DNA of 64,000 nt from Chrysogorgia sp. JL179-B06 (GCA_035772405.1 JAYKKM010000506.1:2093501-2157500), one strand, 5' to 3'. Shown: positions 1-12,146, numbered from the stretch's first letter. Made by a program: numbers and translations. The notes: generated by a model not told the origin, from the sequence alone.

Positions 1-529
1 TAATGTAATGTAGCGTAATGTAATGTAAGTCTTATGACGAATTACAGGACCGCACTGAAAAACTCTTCAGTGATGTGGCTATCCTGAATAAATATTACTA
101 TATTAATTAAGTACTTGCCATCGGTTTTTTCACACAGACCTTGCTCATTCGTCGCTCGCGGTCTGTACGAAAACCACATGCAAATCCGAACAAGGTTGAT
201 AAGTGAGCAATATATTGCAACACATACCATATCTTCTCATACTTGCAAAGTAGTCCAGATTTCGCTGTGTTTTTGGGAAGGAATAAGCAAAAATACAGCG
301 CCTGCCGTGTGGTGTTTTCTTTCTCGTATATAGTTTGAGGAATACACGGCAAACATTAAGAGCAAAGCAATTTTTACTGCTTCATGAGATATGATGAGTG
401 ACGGATTAATAGGCCTTACTTCAACTCCATGTCTTATTTAAGCAAAAAGACAAAAAACATATTGCATTCACTTCGCTCGAAACTTAGTTCTTAAACCAAC
501 CTTTCATAGTATTTATTCATTTTAAAAGT

Positions 530-981
530 ATGGAATGAAAAATTCAGTTGTAAAATAACTCTTTTGTTTGAAAGAACTCTTGAAACTATAAAGACTAACC
601 ATTTACAACTTTTTCATATCTCACTTCACTCTTGAGATATTAAGATTTGTTTAATATGTAAATGGTCATACTTATGACATCACATTGTATAATAACTTCG
701 TGAAAACGCTTATATATCCTTGAGGTTATGTAATGAAATCCACTTGAAATGCAGGTGGATGTGCATCGACGTATCCAATGAAATGAAATATGCAAATCAT
801 CAAACGATTCCATGTGATAATGGTAAAGATATGCCGAACTTTTCAATAAGTCATGTATTGTGCAATGTCATAAGTAGAGTGAAGTGAGATATGAAAAAGT
901 TGCAAATGGTTAGTCTTTATAGTTCAAGAGTTCTTTCAAGTAAAAGATTTATTATTACAGTACCGAATTTTTCATTGCACA
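530..981. mobile_element. Foldback element
   Basis: Arms contain AAAGAACTCTTGAAACTATA with AACCATTTACAACTTTTTCA (left), mirrored at 870-950. The palindrome is nearly the whole 450 bp. Confidence 0.75.
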
Positions 982-1640
982 GGCACTTTAATCCGTTGCT
1001 TACCTTGTGTTTGCAAGCCCAAAGTTTGTAGAGATATGTTGAAAAAGACTATTTTTAAAACTATATTGAATTATATTAAGAGCTTTGTGGAGCTGGTTAT
1101 ATCAGTGCATTGTATTTTGCAAATTTACCCTCTATTAAATGCATCTTTCATATACGGTTGTGAAATGTTTTTATGCCAAGAGTTGGACATATCGTATATA
1201 TATAATAAAATTTCAATTCATTTTACGTACTCCTGATTGACTAATGACTGCCACATGTGGTATTATCATCCGGGGCGTTGATGCAGTAAAATTTTGTAAT
1301 GTGTAAAATTGCCTGAAATGAATTATTATAAAAATTATGTATATTTTAAAACACGAACAGCACTGTTTTGTCGGGTTTACAACACGAGGCGATAGCCGAG
1401 TGTTTTAGACTCGATAAAGCACTGCTCATGCGAGTGTTTTGAACGGCTTCAAAAACGACTGTATCTAAATAACCATGTTTACCAATTATTTCAGTAATTC
1501 AAGTCATTTTCGCCAAGAAATTTAAAAGAAAAGTTTATGTAAATCAGGACGAATCTTTATCACCGTATAAAGACACGATACGGTCATAATTTTCCTTTGT
1601 GTTTTCCTCATGAATTGTTAGTGAGTTTTTGAAGTAGTAT

Positions 1641-1990
1641 AGTTAAAACATGAGCATGGTCAGTTACAATGGCGGAGTAGTTGTAACTGCCCATATTAAA
1701 ACATCGGCCGCGAATGTTTTAACGACTGACTTGTAAAATAAATAGAATATATAATACATACTTTGTTTGGAAGTTGTAGAAACGGTACAAACAAATTATT
1801 ATTAACTCCGAAAAAGCTCAATTTGAGCAAGTTAACTTTGATAAAACATTGATGTTTTATTAATCAATGTTTTATCCTGTGTTAAAGACGCTGATTAAAT
1901 ATTAATTTATTTTGAATTTTCGTCATGAATTTTTAATTATTAATTTAATTTTTTTCGTCATGAATTATTAATTTTTAATGAATTATTAAT
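1641..1990 (+). repeat. Interspersed repeat, copy A
   Basis: Contains the inverted pair around GTTAAAACATGAGC...GCGAATGTTTTAAC, then AACTCCGAAAAAGCTCAATT and a hairpin GATAAAACATTGATGTTTTA. Copies: 30758-31110 (+, with a 40-bp internal tandem duplication) and 38905-39780 (-, interrupted by a MITE). Confidence 0.8.
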
Positions 1991-2128
1991 TTTCGTCATG
2001 AATTATAATTCTTCTCGGACAATGTCAAATTTCCTATACATAGAATACATGGCCATTTAAAATGACTATAGATTCTACATGTGCTTTATGATTTGAACCT
2101 CTTTACGCAAAAATCACTCTCAGCTGTT

Positions 2129-2382
2129 ATGCACTAGTCAATTAAAACTACGGACCCCCGACCCCAGGGACTATGCGGGGATTTTAACATTTTTACAGTG
2201 TTAAATATTGGTGTTTTCCCCGCTACCGGTGGAATATTGGGTTCTTTAAAATTTCCCAACGACTGAAGCAAATTGGGAAGGTTACGGAGTCAATTAAATG
2301 ACCAATATTTAACACTGTAAAAATGTTAAAATCCCCGCATAGTCCCTGATCGGGGGTCCGTACTTTCAATTGACTAGTGCAT
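2129..2382. mobile_element. Foldback MITE with about 80-bp arms
   Basis: ATGCACTAGTCAATTAAAAC at the left and its near reverse complement ending ATTGACTAGTGCAT at the right. Long arms carry GGGGATTTTAACATTTTTAC. It sits immediately upstream of the hAT element. Confidence 0.85.
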
Positions 2383-2401
2383 TCATAATGCGGCTGAATT
2401 G

Positions 2402-2799
2402 TAGTGGTGGGCGATTACCGATTACTGAGTAATCGATACCGTCGATACCAAGCCACTAACGCGAGTAATCGATACTGGGACTGGTATCGAACATGCTTTC
2501 GATTACTTGAGCCTGCGTTTCTTTTGGACTTTTTCTGATTTTCTCCATCAACAACGATGGCAAGTGGAACTATTTTGAAAAGTTTCCAGATGAAACAAAG
2601 TCGAAGTGCTTGTTGTGCAACGATGTTTTTCAACATTCTAACAACACATCTAACAGGTGTGACGTCACACTGACATCTAACAGGTGTGACGTCACACTGA
2701 CGTCACAGTAATCGTTTGAGTAATCGATACCATCGATACCTAACATCAAAAGTAATCGGTATCGTATCGAAACGATTTTTCGGGTATCGCCCACCACTA
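2402..2799. mobile_element. Non-autonomous hAT element with BED-finger scrap
   Basis: Terminal inverted repeats TAGTGGTGGGCGAT/ATCGCCCACCACTA are flanked by a perfect 8-bp duplication CTGAATTG (2394-2401 and 2800-2807). Inside on +, 2558-2648 encodes DGKWNYFEKFPDETKSKCLL then C, the W..F...C..C pattern of a BED zinc finger, as found at the N-terminus of hAT transposases. Confidence 0.88.
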
Positions 2800-3009
2800 C
2801 TGAATTGAATTGTACGAGCAAAAGCGTTTTAGCAACCTTTTGTTTGAATTCCAAAATGGCGGGAAAATTTCTAGCCAATCAAAACACACTTTTTCAAAAT
2901 GCTATTTTATAAAAAGGTTTGTTTGTCTGAAATCCTAATGACTGTGACGTCAAACGAGTCATAACTTCGGATACAATATTCTGCTGCTAGAAAAATTTGA
3001 CTTATAATA

Positions 3010-3419
3010 GACGACTTTCACGATCATGCGCAGTAGCAACAAATATTCAAATTTTCATCGTAGGTAAAAACAACTGTTTCAGCTGGAAAGAGCATATTAA
3101 AAATAGTAGAAGTGCAAAGTTTGAAAGGAATTGTGTAAAAAAGGAAGAAGTTACACAAGCAAAAAGTTGGCCATTTCAAAAGGGATTTATTAGTGATAAG
3201 GATTTTGGCTTGGCGGGCGGGCGTTGCACGCCAAGTCAAAATCCCTATTAAATCCATAGTGAAGAGCAAAACTTCCAAAGTGTGTAGCTTTCGCACTATT
3301 TGCCCGATTAGTTTCAAACTTTTACTATTTTTAATATGATCTTTCTAGCTAAAACAGTTGTTTTTACCTCATGAAAATTTGAAATAAAATTGCTACTGCG
3401 CATGACCCTGAAACTCGTC
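3010..3419. mobile_element. Foldback MITE, copy 1
   Basis: Ends GACGACTTTCACGATCATGC and GCATGACCCTGAAACTCGTC between TA dinucleotides, with a central GATTTTGGCTTGGCG inverted core. A second copy is at 58236-58663. Confidence 0.82.
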
Positions 3420-4631
3420 TATTCAAACGTTGATGATATAGATATATATTTGAACGCAAAACTAGAGATTTTATCAACTTTGTCACCCAAATCCTCAACA
3501 CTGCTTTCACACAGAAGCAGAAAATAAATTCAAATTCCTCATTAGCATTTCGGACAAACAGACCTTTACAGAACCATGGATAGTATAAAGACTTTTTATT
3601 ATCCATGATAGGCTCAAATCATGAAACATTTTTGAGATTCGGCATGAAAAAATGCGATTTTCGGAATTCACCAAAAAGGATGTTCGAGACTCAAAAAAGG
3701 GACAGCAGTTCTCATATTAAAACAACCTTTGCAAATAAGCACATAAACATACTACATTTCATTATAAAACAAAACATCACTAATTATAATTATGGTTCTT
3801 GTTATAGCCACGGGCCAATTTTTTTCAAGACCAATTTTGAAATTCTTCTAAATCCGGCGAGAAACCCTTGGGGTTGGCTGCAGATAATACTTTGGGTTAG
3901 GTTTTCAGGCATGTTTGGGAGCACTTCTGCTGGAAACCAAGCTATTCTTCCTGGTTTGCGCAACTGGTTATAACAGTTTATTATAGACAGTTGATTGGTG
4001 GATTATATGTTAGATATAGGGTCTATTAGCATCACGTGGCAGCCCAATAGCAGCTACATATTGGACAGTAACCTTTTGACTGTTTACGTGCGAAGAAACA
4101 TCTTTATGTTAAGATATTTTGTTCGATATAATAAAACACCTATATATTGGATTCCTCTTCGCCCAATATTACAAAATATTGAAGTCTCGATTTGCAATAT
4201 TAGGCTCGACGTTCTGTCTCGCCCAATATTGAATATTCTCGACTTAAATATTTTGTAATAGTTGTGCTCAGAGGAACTCAATAAGTAATATTATATATAG
4301 TACGTCTTTGTACTCAGCCTGATTTTCAGTTATAACTTTGAGTTTTGTGGAAGAAGCAAAGGAGAGGATAAAAATGGCCGAAAAGCTTCGCTGTGGAAAT
4401 CGGGTGAACTATACGGAATCGTGTGAGATGGCAGGTCTCTGCGTAACCTTTTGAGTCATTAGCCACCCCCTCCGTGTCTTATATCTTGGAACTGCGTGAG
4501 ACGGGGGAAATTGGAAATCACGCACGTGACGGTCACGGTTTTTGCGCGGGACGGTCGTGATTGGTCGAGCACCTGCAAGCGATTTTCCAAATTTAGTTTA
4601 TATCTCAGTTTGCGGTGATTTACATCCATTT

Positions 4632-4697
4632 ATGCTGTGGTTTCTCTTTGCGGTTTCGCTTTTTCACACTGCACCAGTCATTGTTTTATTAAATTAA
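4632..4697 (+). other. Possible short upstream ORF before reticulon
   Basis: A 21-codon ATG-to-TAA ORF lies 59 bases upstream of the reticulon start and in another frame. If transcription begins upstream of 4632 it would be a uORF. The transcription start is unknown, so this is inference only. Confidence 0.25.
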
Positions 4698-4756
4698 ACG
4701 CCTTGTTGTTCGCCTCAGCAATACCTCGATACTTCAAACAGTGCAAAAACCCGAAC

Positions 4757-4988
4757 ATGGAAGACTACAACGAAAGAAGCGAGCTACCGAACGAGGCAGA
4801 AATGGTCTCAAATTCAAACGACGAAAACACGGGTGTCGCTGCAGAAACCAAGTCTGACGAACACAAGGAAACTGTGGAAAACGTAGAAGATATCGTCTCG
4901 TCAACCACTGGTTTTGACGACCAAGAAGACGGGACGAAAGTAGCGAGTGAAGATAAGTCTTTGGACGAAAAACCTCCCTCGCCGACTG
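4757..4988 (+). CDS. RTN: Reticulon exon 1 (acidic N-terminus)
   Basis: ATG in good context (A at -3, G at +4), 77 codons plus one base. The exon is rich in Glu, Asp and Ser and ends in a PPSPT motif. The donor GTAAGT begins at 4989, phase 1. Upstream in-frame sequence is open but contains no ATG. Confidence 0.85.
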
Positions 4989-7900
4989 GTAAGTATATGT
5001 AATTCGAGATAGAGGGGAACGCCGTAAAATATATATCTTTCTATTATTTATTTATCGCTTCAGACGCTGGAATGTTTTCTTTAAGGACTCTAATAACTTA
5101 ACGTTTAAAGCACTGCTCGGGAAAGCGCTGCAGGACAGTGTATTGACTGTTGAATATAAATTCACAGTTGGCACTTTCCTCAAGTGCTTGGCACGCGTCT
5201 GTTCTGCAAATTCTTATCTCGAACTTGTTCAAGCAGAAATTTCTAGGTCGCATTGTTTTTATATCGTGGTGGATGGAAACCGAAAACATACTTATCAAAA
5301 TGATAGGCTTGTTAAAACTGTCAGGCATTGCTTTGTGCGAGCTTTAATGTGTCAGCAAGAAAAGGATATTGGATGTTTTATAGGTGCTTCAGGCCAATAG
5401 CTGTTGCATAACAAGTAGTTTGTGCAAAGCCGAAGGACGTACGAAATGATTTGTTCAAATATTAGACTAGTAAATATATGATGGAAAGGTTTGGCTTGGG
5501 TAAACACCCAATGGATATGACAGAAATTGTGCAGGCTATGTTGTCATCAGGGTTGTTTCTATGGTGGGAAATAAGCTGTGACTAAATTTAATAACAATTC
5601 GTTTGTCACATAAGGCCTGTAATTTTTTTTCTGTTTTTAAATTTTCATTACTTCCAAACCCAGGACCGCCAAGAGACAAGATAGGCCAAGGGAAAGGGTT
5701 ATGGTCTTTCACAGGTTATGGTCTTTCACAGGCTCCTAAATGCCCTAGAAGCGTTCTATGTGTAAGATTTGCAGGCCCCCAATGCCTGGCCGCTCCAATT
5801 ATTTTTTTATCATGCAATCAGCATTTCCCCAATATAAAAGAAAGTTGGGACCTGTTTCCTAAAAGTAAATACAGTATTCACAGCAATAAAAAATAAAATT
5901 CAAAAACAGAAATATATTTTAACTCACCTAAATAAGGTACAACTTACCTTTTATAAGCCACATTATAAGGCCAGTACTATACTTCTGTTAAATTTATGCC
6001 ATATGATTGGTCAATGTCAGGTGCAGATTTTGCTGTGCACAGGAATTGCAAGGGCATGGTCTGAAATTTAATTTTTTTTTCAGTATCCCACTGGGATACC
6101 AGGGTTCAAAGTTTTAGTATCGCTCCTGAGAATCCAGTATCCCACTTCTGGATACTAGTTACAATGATTTTCAGTATCCCACCCACTATTTGTCTGTGTG
6201 ACTGTACATCATATCTAGCCCGGTCACGCGAGATGAAATATGAAGTTTAATACAATATTAAATATTATGTAACTTGCACACCAGTGACAAGTCATCATCA
6301 CAACTGGATAGTGGAAAACATTAGATAATCATATAAAGCACAGTTTTATAATATTTAACACTAAAATCCATCAAATTCATTTTCAGAATCAGACTCTGAA
6401 TTAAGTCAGATTCTGAATTAAATATTAACTAAAAGCATTGATCAACATTAACGTTGTTCAAATTATTATTTCCAACTTGCTGAACATTTTCGAAAAATCT
6501 GTTTGTAATTGTTGCTTGTTTACTCATTGTTATTAATGTTTAGTGACAAAAACATTTAGCCGGCGGCGGAAAGGCGAAGTGGGGAGGGGGAGTGGAACGC
6601 CTGTCAAAAACAACCAATCAGCGACTAGTGGGCTTTCCTCAATGATTAAAACATTTCACTTCGGGCCGAATCGTGAAATATCCATGTCTGAAACTCCGTA
6701 AAAAGCTTGACTGCCTCTGGTGGAAACAAGATTTATTTTGAAAATGTATTCAAGCAGTCATGTAGACATGGAAGCACAGAGTTGATTCTGGCTGAGGGTT
6801 ATGAATCAATCGGCTTTGCATTACTACGCAGTGAAACTTTGTCCAAGCGGGTTTGTAGGTCTTGCGGCAGAAAAAATAAGAAATGCTTTTGAACTTTATA
6901 ACTTTATATTAACACATGCGAAAGAAGGAGACAGCCTAATTCCACCAACCGATAACATTAATAGCCCTGATAGAATGAAGCGACATCTGACTAACGAACA
7001 CCATAACTCCAGAATGGGATTTGGCCAAGAAATTTCGTAGGCAAGACAACGTAGAAACCATCACTTATATACGTCTAGCCGTAATTCTCCAAAGGGCCAC
7101 ATTGGATTGCTAGGACTGGGTGACTTACTGGACTGCCAGGCCTTGGCATCTCACCGCACTGCCAGGTCCTGGTGACTCCCACTTGGTATAATGGTTGGTA
7201 TAATGATTCCCCTGCCCGAGGTATCCCTTCAGGGACTGCGACCCTCCAAATGAGTTCGACCTCCCACGACTTTACCTATCCAAATGGTGGTATAGCCCAC
7301 AGGTCGGCAGGTGACTAGGCTAATGCGATATATCGATATTTTCGATAAATATCGATATTTTAAAAATATCGATAAGCGATATTCAATTATACGCATATCG
7401 AAAGTTTCAACTTCACTACAGGTTGAACACCAACTTGTTATTAATGTGATATTATCTTTTTAGCAAAGCCGAAAAGCCAAGTTGTATTGTGGTTGGAAGA
7501 GCACGAGGTGGACCAACGTGGTAAATGACAGCTAGCCTAATACTACTTTGTCTTTTTATAGTCTATATTTATTTTGGTGATATGAGAGCTGTGAATATTT
7601 AACAATTATACCATGAGCCAGTGTTTAGCAAAGTGCTTATATTTTGCTAAAATGTAAAGTAATCCTCAGTTTAAACTTAAGTAAAAGTATGGCCTGAAAA
7701 TTCAATGGAGTTTCAGATTGGACATGGTACCCCAGACTGGTGATAATAACTTTAAAATACACAATATTTAAAAAATAATCCGTACACAATTGTATGGTTC
7801 ATTTAGCAAGTGTGCTCTCACGGCTGAATTTGCAATAATTTTAAACAAAGCTATTTCTTGGTTTAGTCATCGACTTGATTTATTGGAAAGATGTGAAGAA

Positions 7901-10900
7901 AACAGCAGTGGTATTTGGTACAGTGTTACTGATATTGTTGTTCTTGGTTTACCACACCCTTCTCAGTGTTCTCTCGTTCTTCGCTCTCTCCGTTCTCACT
8001 GTCTCCATGCTGTATCGTATTGGAATGACGGTCATTGGAGCAGTTCAGAAGACTGGTACTGGCAGTCCATATAAGTAAGCCCATGATGATTCTAGAGTAG
8101 AGTTTGTTGTTAGTCCTCTGTTACTCTGCTACATGTATTAGGGACATTTAGCACACACCATAGCAAACTCAACACCAACATATAAAATTCTTCATGCAAA
8201 CGTTTGACTTAAAAAGTTTTTTGAATGTAACTTTAAAGGTTCTGTTGGTCCATGACCCAACGTTTTTTTTGACACTCCTTGTAAGATTAGGATCCCTATT
8301 TATACCCTCATAGAACTGATAATGAATTGCGATGACGGTGGTCTATTACCAGAAGCTTATTTTTATCTTGTTAACAGATAACATCATCATTGGTTCTATG
8401 AGGGTATAAATAGGGATCCTAACCTTACAATGATCACCCCTGATAAAGACTGTAGAAACGTTGGGTCATGGACAGTAACTTTTAAAATTATGTTCAAAAA
8501 ACTTTTTAAGCCAGAGAACAAGGCTCAAATTTTATTAAAAGCATAATAAATATGGCCGTCGATAATGAAATTTTATCTAAAACTCTACAGCCACTTTTGG
8601 CCGTGGATACAGACAGTCGAAATTTTCAAACTTGTTAACATAATTAAGAAACAGTTTTTACTTAGCAGGTTGTTCGCGATAATCTTCGTTTCTTTGTGAA
8701 AATCGAACGTATTTTTAGACAATACATTCAGGCTTTGTACCTTTTAAGCAACGCGAGTGGCAAGTTTCAACTTTCGCTCGAGAACTGAACTGTCAAAAGA
8801 CACTGTGATTGTCGTCTGTCTCTTGGAACGGGCATAATAAAAAAAAATCATTCGTATTTGTTCAGATGGATCCCCAGTACACGAGTGTTCGTAACGTAAC
8901 GCCATAGGTGTTTGCATAGACATACAAACATTAAGCCATATGGACCACGAAAAAAACAGAAAATGGGAGCAGCCCAACTTGTTGGCCTTGTTGCAATGTC
9001 GGACAGTGATGATGACACCGACAGTGACAATGATTCAGAATTCGAAGGATTCGACATGGCAACTCTATAAAATCTAATAAGTGAAATACTTTATTTATGA
9101 AACTGAAATTTCAGTTAAAAATTTGGCCAAGGTAAAAAAGAAATGGCCAACGATAGCCAAATTAAAAGGCAATGTCCTAGGACATTTCTGTCCTTCGATC
9201 CAAAATTTTAAATTTGAGCCCTGGAGTAGCGTCAAACTATGTCTGATTTATCACCTGGTTGCAATGGGAAATTATTTATTAACATGACAAAAAAAATACG
9301 ACCATTCCAATGTAGTAGCTTTCGTTCACAGGGAACATTGTCTCCAAGAAATGCTGTGCGACCTTCCAAGCAACATTTTGGTTGCTTAGGATTCATTGAA
9401 TTTAATTATAAAAAGTTTTAAAAACTCTTCGCATCATTTTTGTAGTTTGTATTTTGTGGTAGCATGGCTTATTCGGTTGTTCTATAGAGTTTTCATTCCT
9501 GGCATTGCTATAGTTGTTGAATTGTGTTTGCTCAACAGATTCTCACAGTTTTTGCTGGGCGATCAGCCAAAGCTAACAATAATTACACAACCTTTCCGTC
9601 ATTAATTGTTTTGACTTCTCAAACATAAAGCTCTTGTTTGAAAACATGTAAACATCTTGTTGTAAGATTGATCGAAAGCAAATGGCTGTAACGTTGGTTA
9701 TTAGATTGCCTAGCAAAATACACGATTGTGGCCGACCCCTAATTGTTTTTACCATTGATGATATTATTCCAGGTCACTCCTTGAAAAAGACAGAGCCATC
9801 TCAAAAGAAAGATCAAGAGATATTGGAGAAATGTTGGGAGCTCATCTTAATACCATCATGTTAAAACTGACCAAGCTTTTCTTGGTTGATGATATCTTTT
9901 CATCTCTGAAGGTATACATCATTTTCATACATTGACATCAAAATCTTATTCCAAAATCTGTTTCCAAAACCGTGCCATGTTTATCAAGAAACTTTCGAAT
10001 ATCCATCATGGCTGCTGAAGTTGCTGAAACAAAAGTTGTGTATCTCACTCATGTTTTGTTTCCATGTTTTTTTTCTCTTTAAATAGTTTGGCATCTTTCT
10101 GTGGGTTGTGTCATGTGTTGGAAAATGGTTTCATGCCATCACCCTCATAATTACAGGTAAATCAAATGTATATTATAGGTTGCTTTCAAATTTCAATAAC
10201 GTCATGCAATAATTTGAATCGTGTTTAATTTTGTTTTCCAGGCATACTATTTGTGTTTTCCATTCCAAAGTTATATGAAGAACACCAGGTATTTGTGTCT
10301 TCCATTCCATCTTCACAACACCATGCCCAAATTTATTGACCCTAGCTAGCATACATCTATCAACTCTATTACCAATCCAAAATATATAACTACAGATGTT
10401 ACATTATTTTGTATTTCATTCTTTAGGTACAAGTGGACAAGTTTTTATGTCAAGCATGCATTAAGTCCCAAGATATAGTGCAAAAGTAAGTGCTTGCTTT
10501 CACTTTTTTTTCATTTGTCTGTTTGGGCACCTTTTGTGCTGACATGATACAGTCGAGGTAAAGTCAATAGAAGTATTACAGGTAGGTAATAGCAGTGAGC
10601 TACACATATAACAGGTTTTATTATTATTCCACATAGCTCAATAGTTAGAGCATCTCACTAGTCTACCTAAGTAGTACGTATGTCACATTACGAACCAGTA
10701 CTTTCCTTAACCTTTGCTCTGTCATCTTAGTCTATGTAGCTCAATAGTTAGAGCATCTCACTAGTCTACCTAAGTAGTACGTATGTCACATTATGAACCA
10801 GTACTTATCGTAACCTTTGCTCTGTCATCTTAGTCCATGTAGCTCAATAGTTAGAACATCTCACTAGTCTACCTAAGTAGTACGTATGTCACATTACGAA

Positions 10901-11808
10901 CCAGTACTTATCATAACCTTTGCTCTGCCATCTTAGTCCATGTAGCTTAATAGTTAGAGCATCTCACTAGTCTACCTAAGTTGTACGTATGTCACATTAC
11001 GAACCAGTACTTATTGTAACCTTCGCTCTGTCATCTTAGTCTATGTAGCTCAATAGTTAGAACATCTCGCTAGCGACCAGAAGGTACGGGTTCCGTTAAG
11101 TGAGAAGAATCTTCATGAGTAGCAAATTTCTAAATATTTTTTTATTCCCTCACTATCACGCCTCCGATTTTGGAACATCTTGTAACCACGCCCTCCTGTC
11201 GTACCTCGTCATGTCCACCCACCCTTGGTGTAAGTACCACCTCTCGTTAGCGCCCACCTAACATAACCACCCGGTCTTCAACCCGCTACACTTGAGTGGG
11301 CAATCCTCGTGATGTACTTGTGATATTTTTAGTACTCAATACTTGAACTTTGACAAGTAAAAAGGCAAATGTATATAATCATACAAATACTAGTGACTTA
11401 CAGCTTGGTTATTTTAATTTAATAAATTTATTTTAATTTAGTAAATTATATCAAGCTTAAACGCAAACTCAGAAAAATGTCGGGAATTCCCAGACGGGAA
11501 TCGAACCCGCAACCTTCTGATCTCTGGTTAGACGCTCTAACCATTGAGCTACCAGAACTCAGATGGCAGCGCGAAGGCTACTTTGTATACTAGTTCGTAC
11601 GTGCGACATACATAGTGCTAAATCTCCAATCTCGATACGTCTGTATATCTTTTATACGTGGAGGCACCAATCTGCCAAACATACGCCAAACTCTCTATAA
11701 TCCTGACAAACACCGCCTTGTGTTTTTATCCAACCGACGCGCTCTTCTCTCTCCAGGGTGAAGACAAAGGTCGAAAGTCGTTTCAAGAAGAAGGACAAAA
11801 GTGCCTGA
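4757..11808 (+). CDS. RTN: Reticulon (RTN family), complete coding region in seven exons
   Basis: Coding exons are 4757-4988, 7867-8074, 9773-9911, 10087-10156, 10242-10288, 10427-10485 and 11757-11808. All introns are GT-AG and the phases agree, giving 268 aa. Residues 1-77 are acidic, low-complexity and family-variable. The reticulon homology domain starts near residue 78 with the hallmark VIDLIYWKDVKKTAVVFG, followed by a first long hydrophobic hairpin (about 92-128), a hydrophilic loop ending LTKLFLVDDIFSSLK, and a second hairpin (about 194-226) closing with SIPKLYEEHQ. Known family role: wedge-shaped ER membrane proteins that curve tubules. The C-terminus K-D-K-S-A fits a KxKxx dilysine ER-retrieval signal. 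Exon structure of the RHD resembles animal RTN genes. The start at 4757 is the first in-frame ATG and has A at -3 and G at +4. Alternative first exons, common in RTN genes, were not seen. Family assignment is secure; exact orthology is not assigned. Confidence 0.93.
6690..7040 (+). pseudogene. Frameshifted coding remnant with CxxC motif
   Basis: One frame reads GYESIGFALLRSETLSKRVC RSCGR. A slip at the A-run near 6872-6877 continues in another frame as KIRNAFELYNFIL and later DRMKRHLTNEH. Codon pattern and CRSC suggest a decayed zinc-finger-like domain from a repeat or retrogene. No family assigned. Reticulon intron 1. Confidence 0.45.
7867..8074 (+). CDS. RTN: Reticulon exon 2 (RHD first hairpin)
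   Basis: The acceptor TTGGTTTAG ends at 7866 and the donor GTAAGC starts at 8075 (phase 1 in, phase 2 out). It encodes the RHD signature DLIYWKDVKKTAVVFG and the first hydrophobic hairpin. Confidence 0.95.
8885..9070 (+). pseudogene. Acidic coding-like tail of unknown origin
   Basis: A + frame reads GPRKKQKMGAAQLVGLVAMS then DSDDDTDSDND and stops at MATL. There is no splice context. Possibly the end of a transposon ORF; unidentified. Confidence 0.3.
9773..9911 (+). CDS. RTN: Reticulon exon 3 (RHD loop)
   Basis: Acceptor ATTATTCCAG, donor GTATAC at 9912; phase 2 in, phase 0 out. It encodes the hydrophilic loop between the hairpins, including the conserved LFLVDDIFSSLK. Confidence 0.95.
10087..10156 (+). 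CDS. RTN: Reticulon exon 4 (RHD second hairpin, first half)
   Basis: Acceptor CTTTAAATAG, donor GTAAAT at 10157. Encodes FGIFLWVVSCVGKWFHAITL and onward; phase 1 out. Confidence 0.93.
10242..10288 (+). CDS. RTN: Reticulon exon 5 (RHD second hairpin, second half)
   Basis: A 47-nt exon with acceptor TTGTTTTCCAG and donor GTATTT at 10289. Encodes GILFVFSIPKLYEEHQ, matching the conserved VPxxYExxQ end of the RHD. Confidence 0.93.
10427..10485 (+). CDS. RTN: Reticulon exon 6
   Basis: Acceptor TTCTTTAG, donor GTAAGT at 10486, phase 2 out. Encodes VQVDKFLCQACIKSQDIVQ, corresponding to the QAQIDHYL segment of vertebrate reticulons. Confidence 0.9.
10630..11050 (+). repeat. Tandem array of about 103-bp units with a tRNA A-box head
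   Basis: Four units beginning TAGCTCAATAGTTAGAGCAT, each ending GAACCAGTACTTATCGTAACC then TTTGCTCTGTCATCTTAGT. The unit fuses the 5' part and A box of the SINE family seen elsewhere here and lacks the B box. Reticulon intron 6. Confidence 0.85.
11486..11557 (-). mobile_element. tRNA-derived SINE head
   Basis: The minus strand has TGGTAGCTCAATGGTTAGAG and GGGTTCGATTCCCGT. It is tRNA-like but has no U33 and imperfect acceptor pairing. Reticulon intron 6. Confidence 0.65.
11757..11808 (+). CDS. RTN: Reticulon exon 7 (C-terminus)
   Basis: Acceptor TCTCTCCAG ends at 11756 and the TGA stop is at 11806-11808. Encodes KVKTKVESRFKKKDKSA, the basic tail matching KIQAKIPGLKRK of vertebrates. Lysines at -3 and -5 form a KxKxx ER-retrieval signal. 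No clear AATAAA was seen in the first 150 bases after the stop. Confidence 0.9.
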
Positions 11809-12146
11809 GTCTCGTTGAACACCGCGGCCGAACGCCGAGAACATTCTATATTCCATTTCTTTAATTTACACCAACGTTAGAAATTTTAAAGACTATTTAT
11901 TTAACGCTTAGTTTATCGTATCTAACCTTTTGGATATTGATGGTGAATAAGCATGGACACAGCTTGTGTTGTGATTGAAAGCGGTTACGCGATGGCCGGT
12001 TATTGAATGGTCAAACGATTGATATGAACTAGATACTGTAATTCGCGGTAAGATATACGAAGCTTTTGATACGAAGCGTTTTTTTCGACTCGTATAGAAA
12101 CGAACATTTCGACACTCCCGAATTTGCTTAAATTGGTATGAATAAG

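Larger units (their letters stand above)
1..4300. other. Repeat-rich region upstream of reticulon
   Basis: No gene recognised. Apart from the listed elements, 982-1640 and 3420-4300 look like unique AT-rich DNA. The 122-codon ORF at 3605-3973 (+) has no recognisable domain. Confidence 0.65.

Noticed and set aside
4637..4756. Upstream extension of reticulon exon 1
   Set aside because: The frame is open but contains no ATG; 4757 is the first in-frame ATG with a good context.
10630..11050. CRISPR-like array
   Set aside because: The genome is eukaryotic, and the units are contiguous with no unique spacers.
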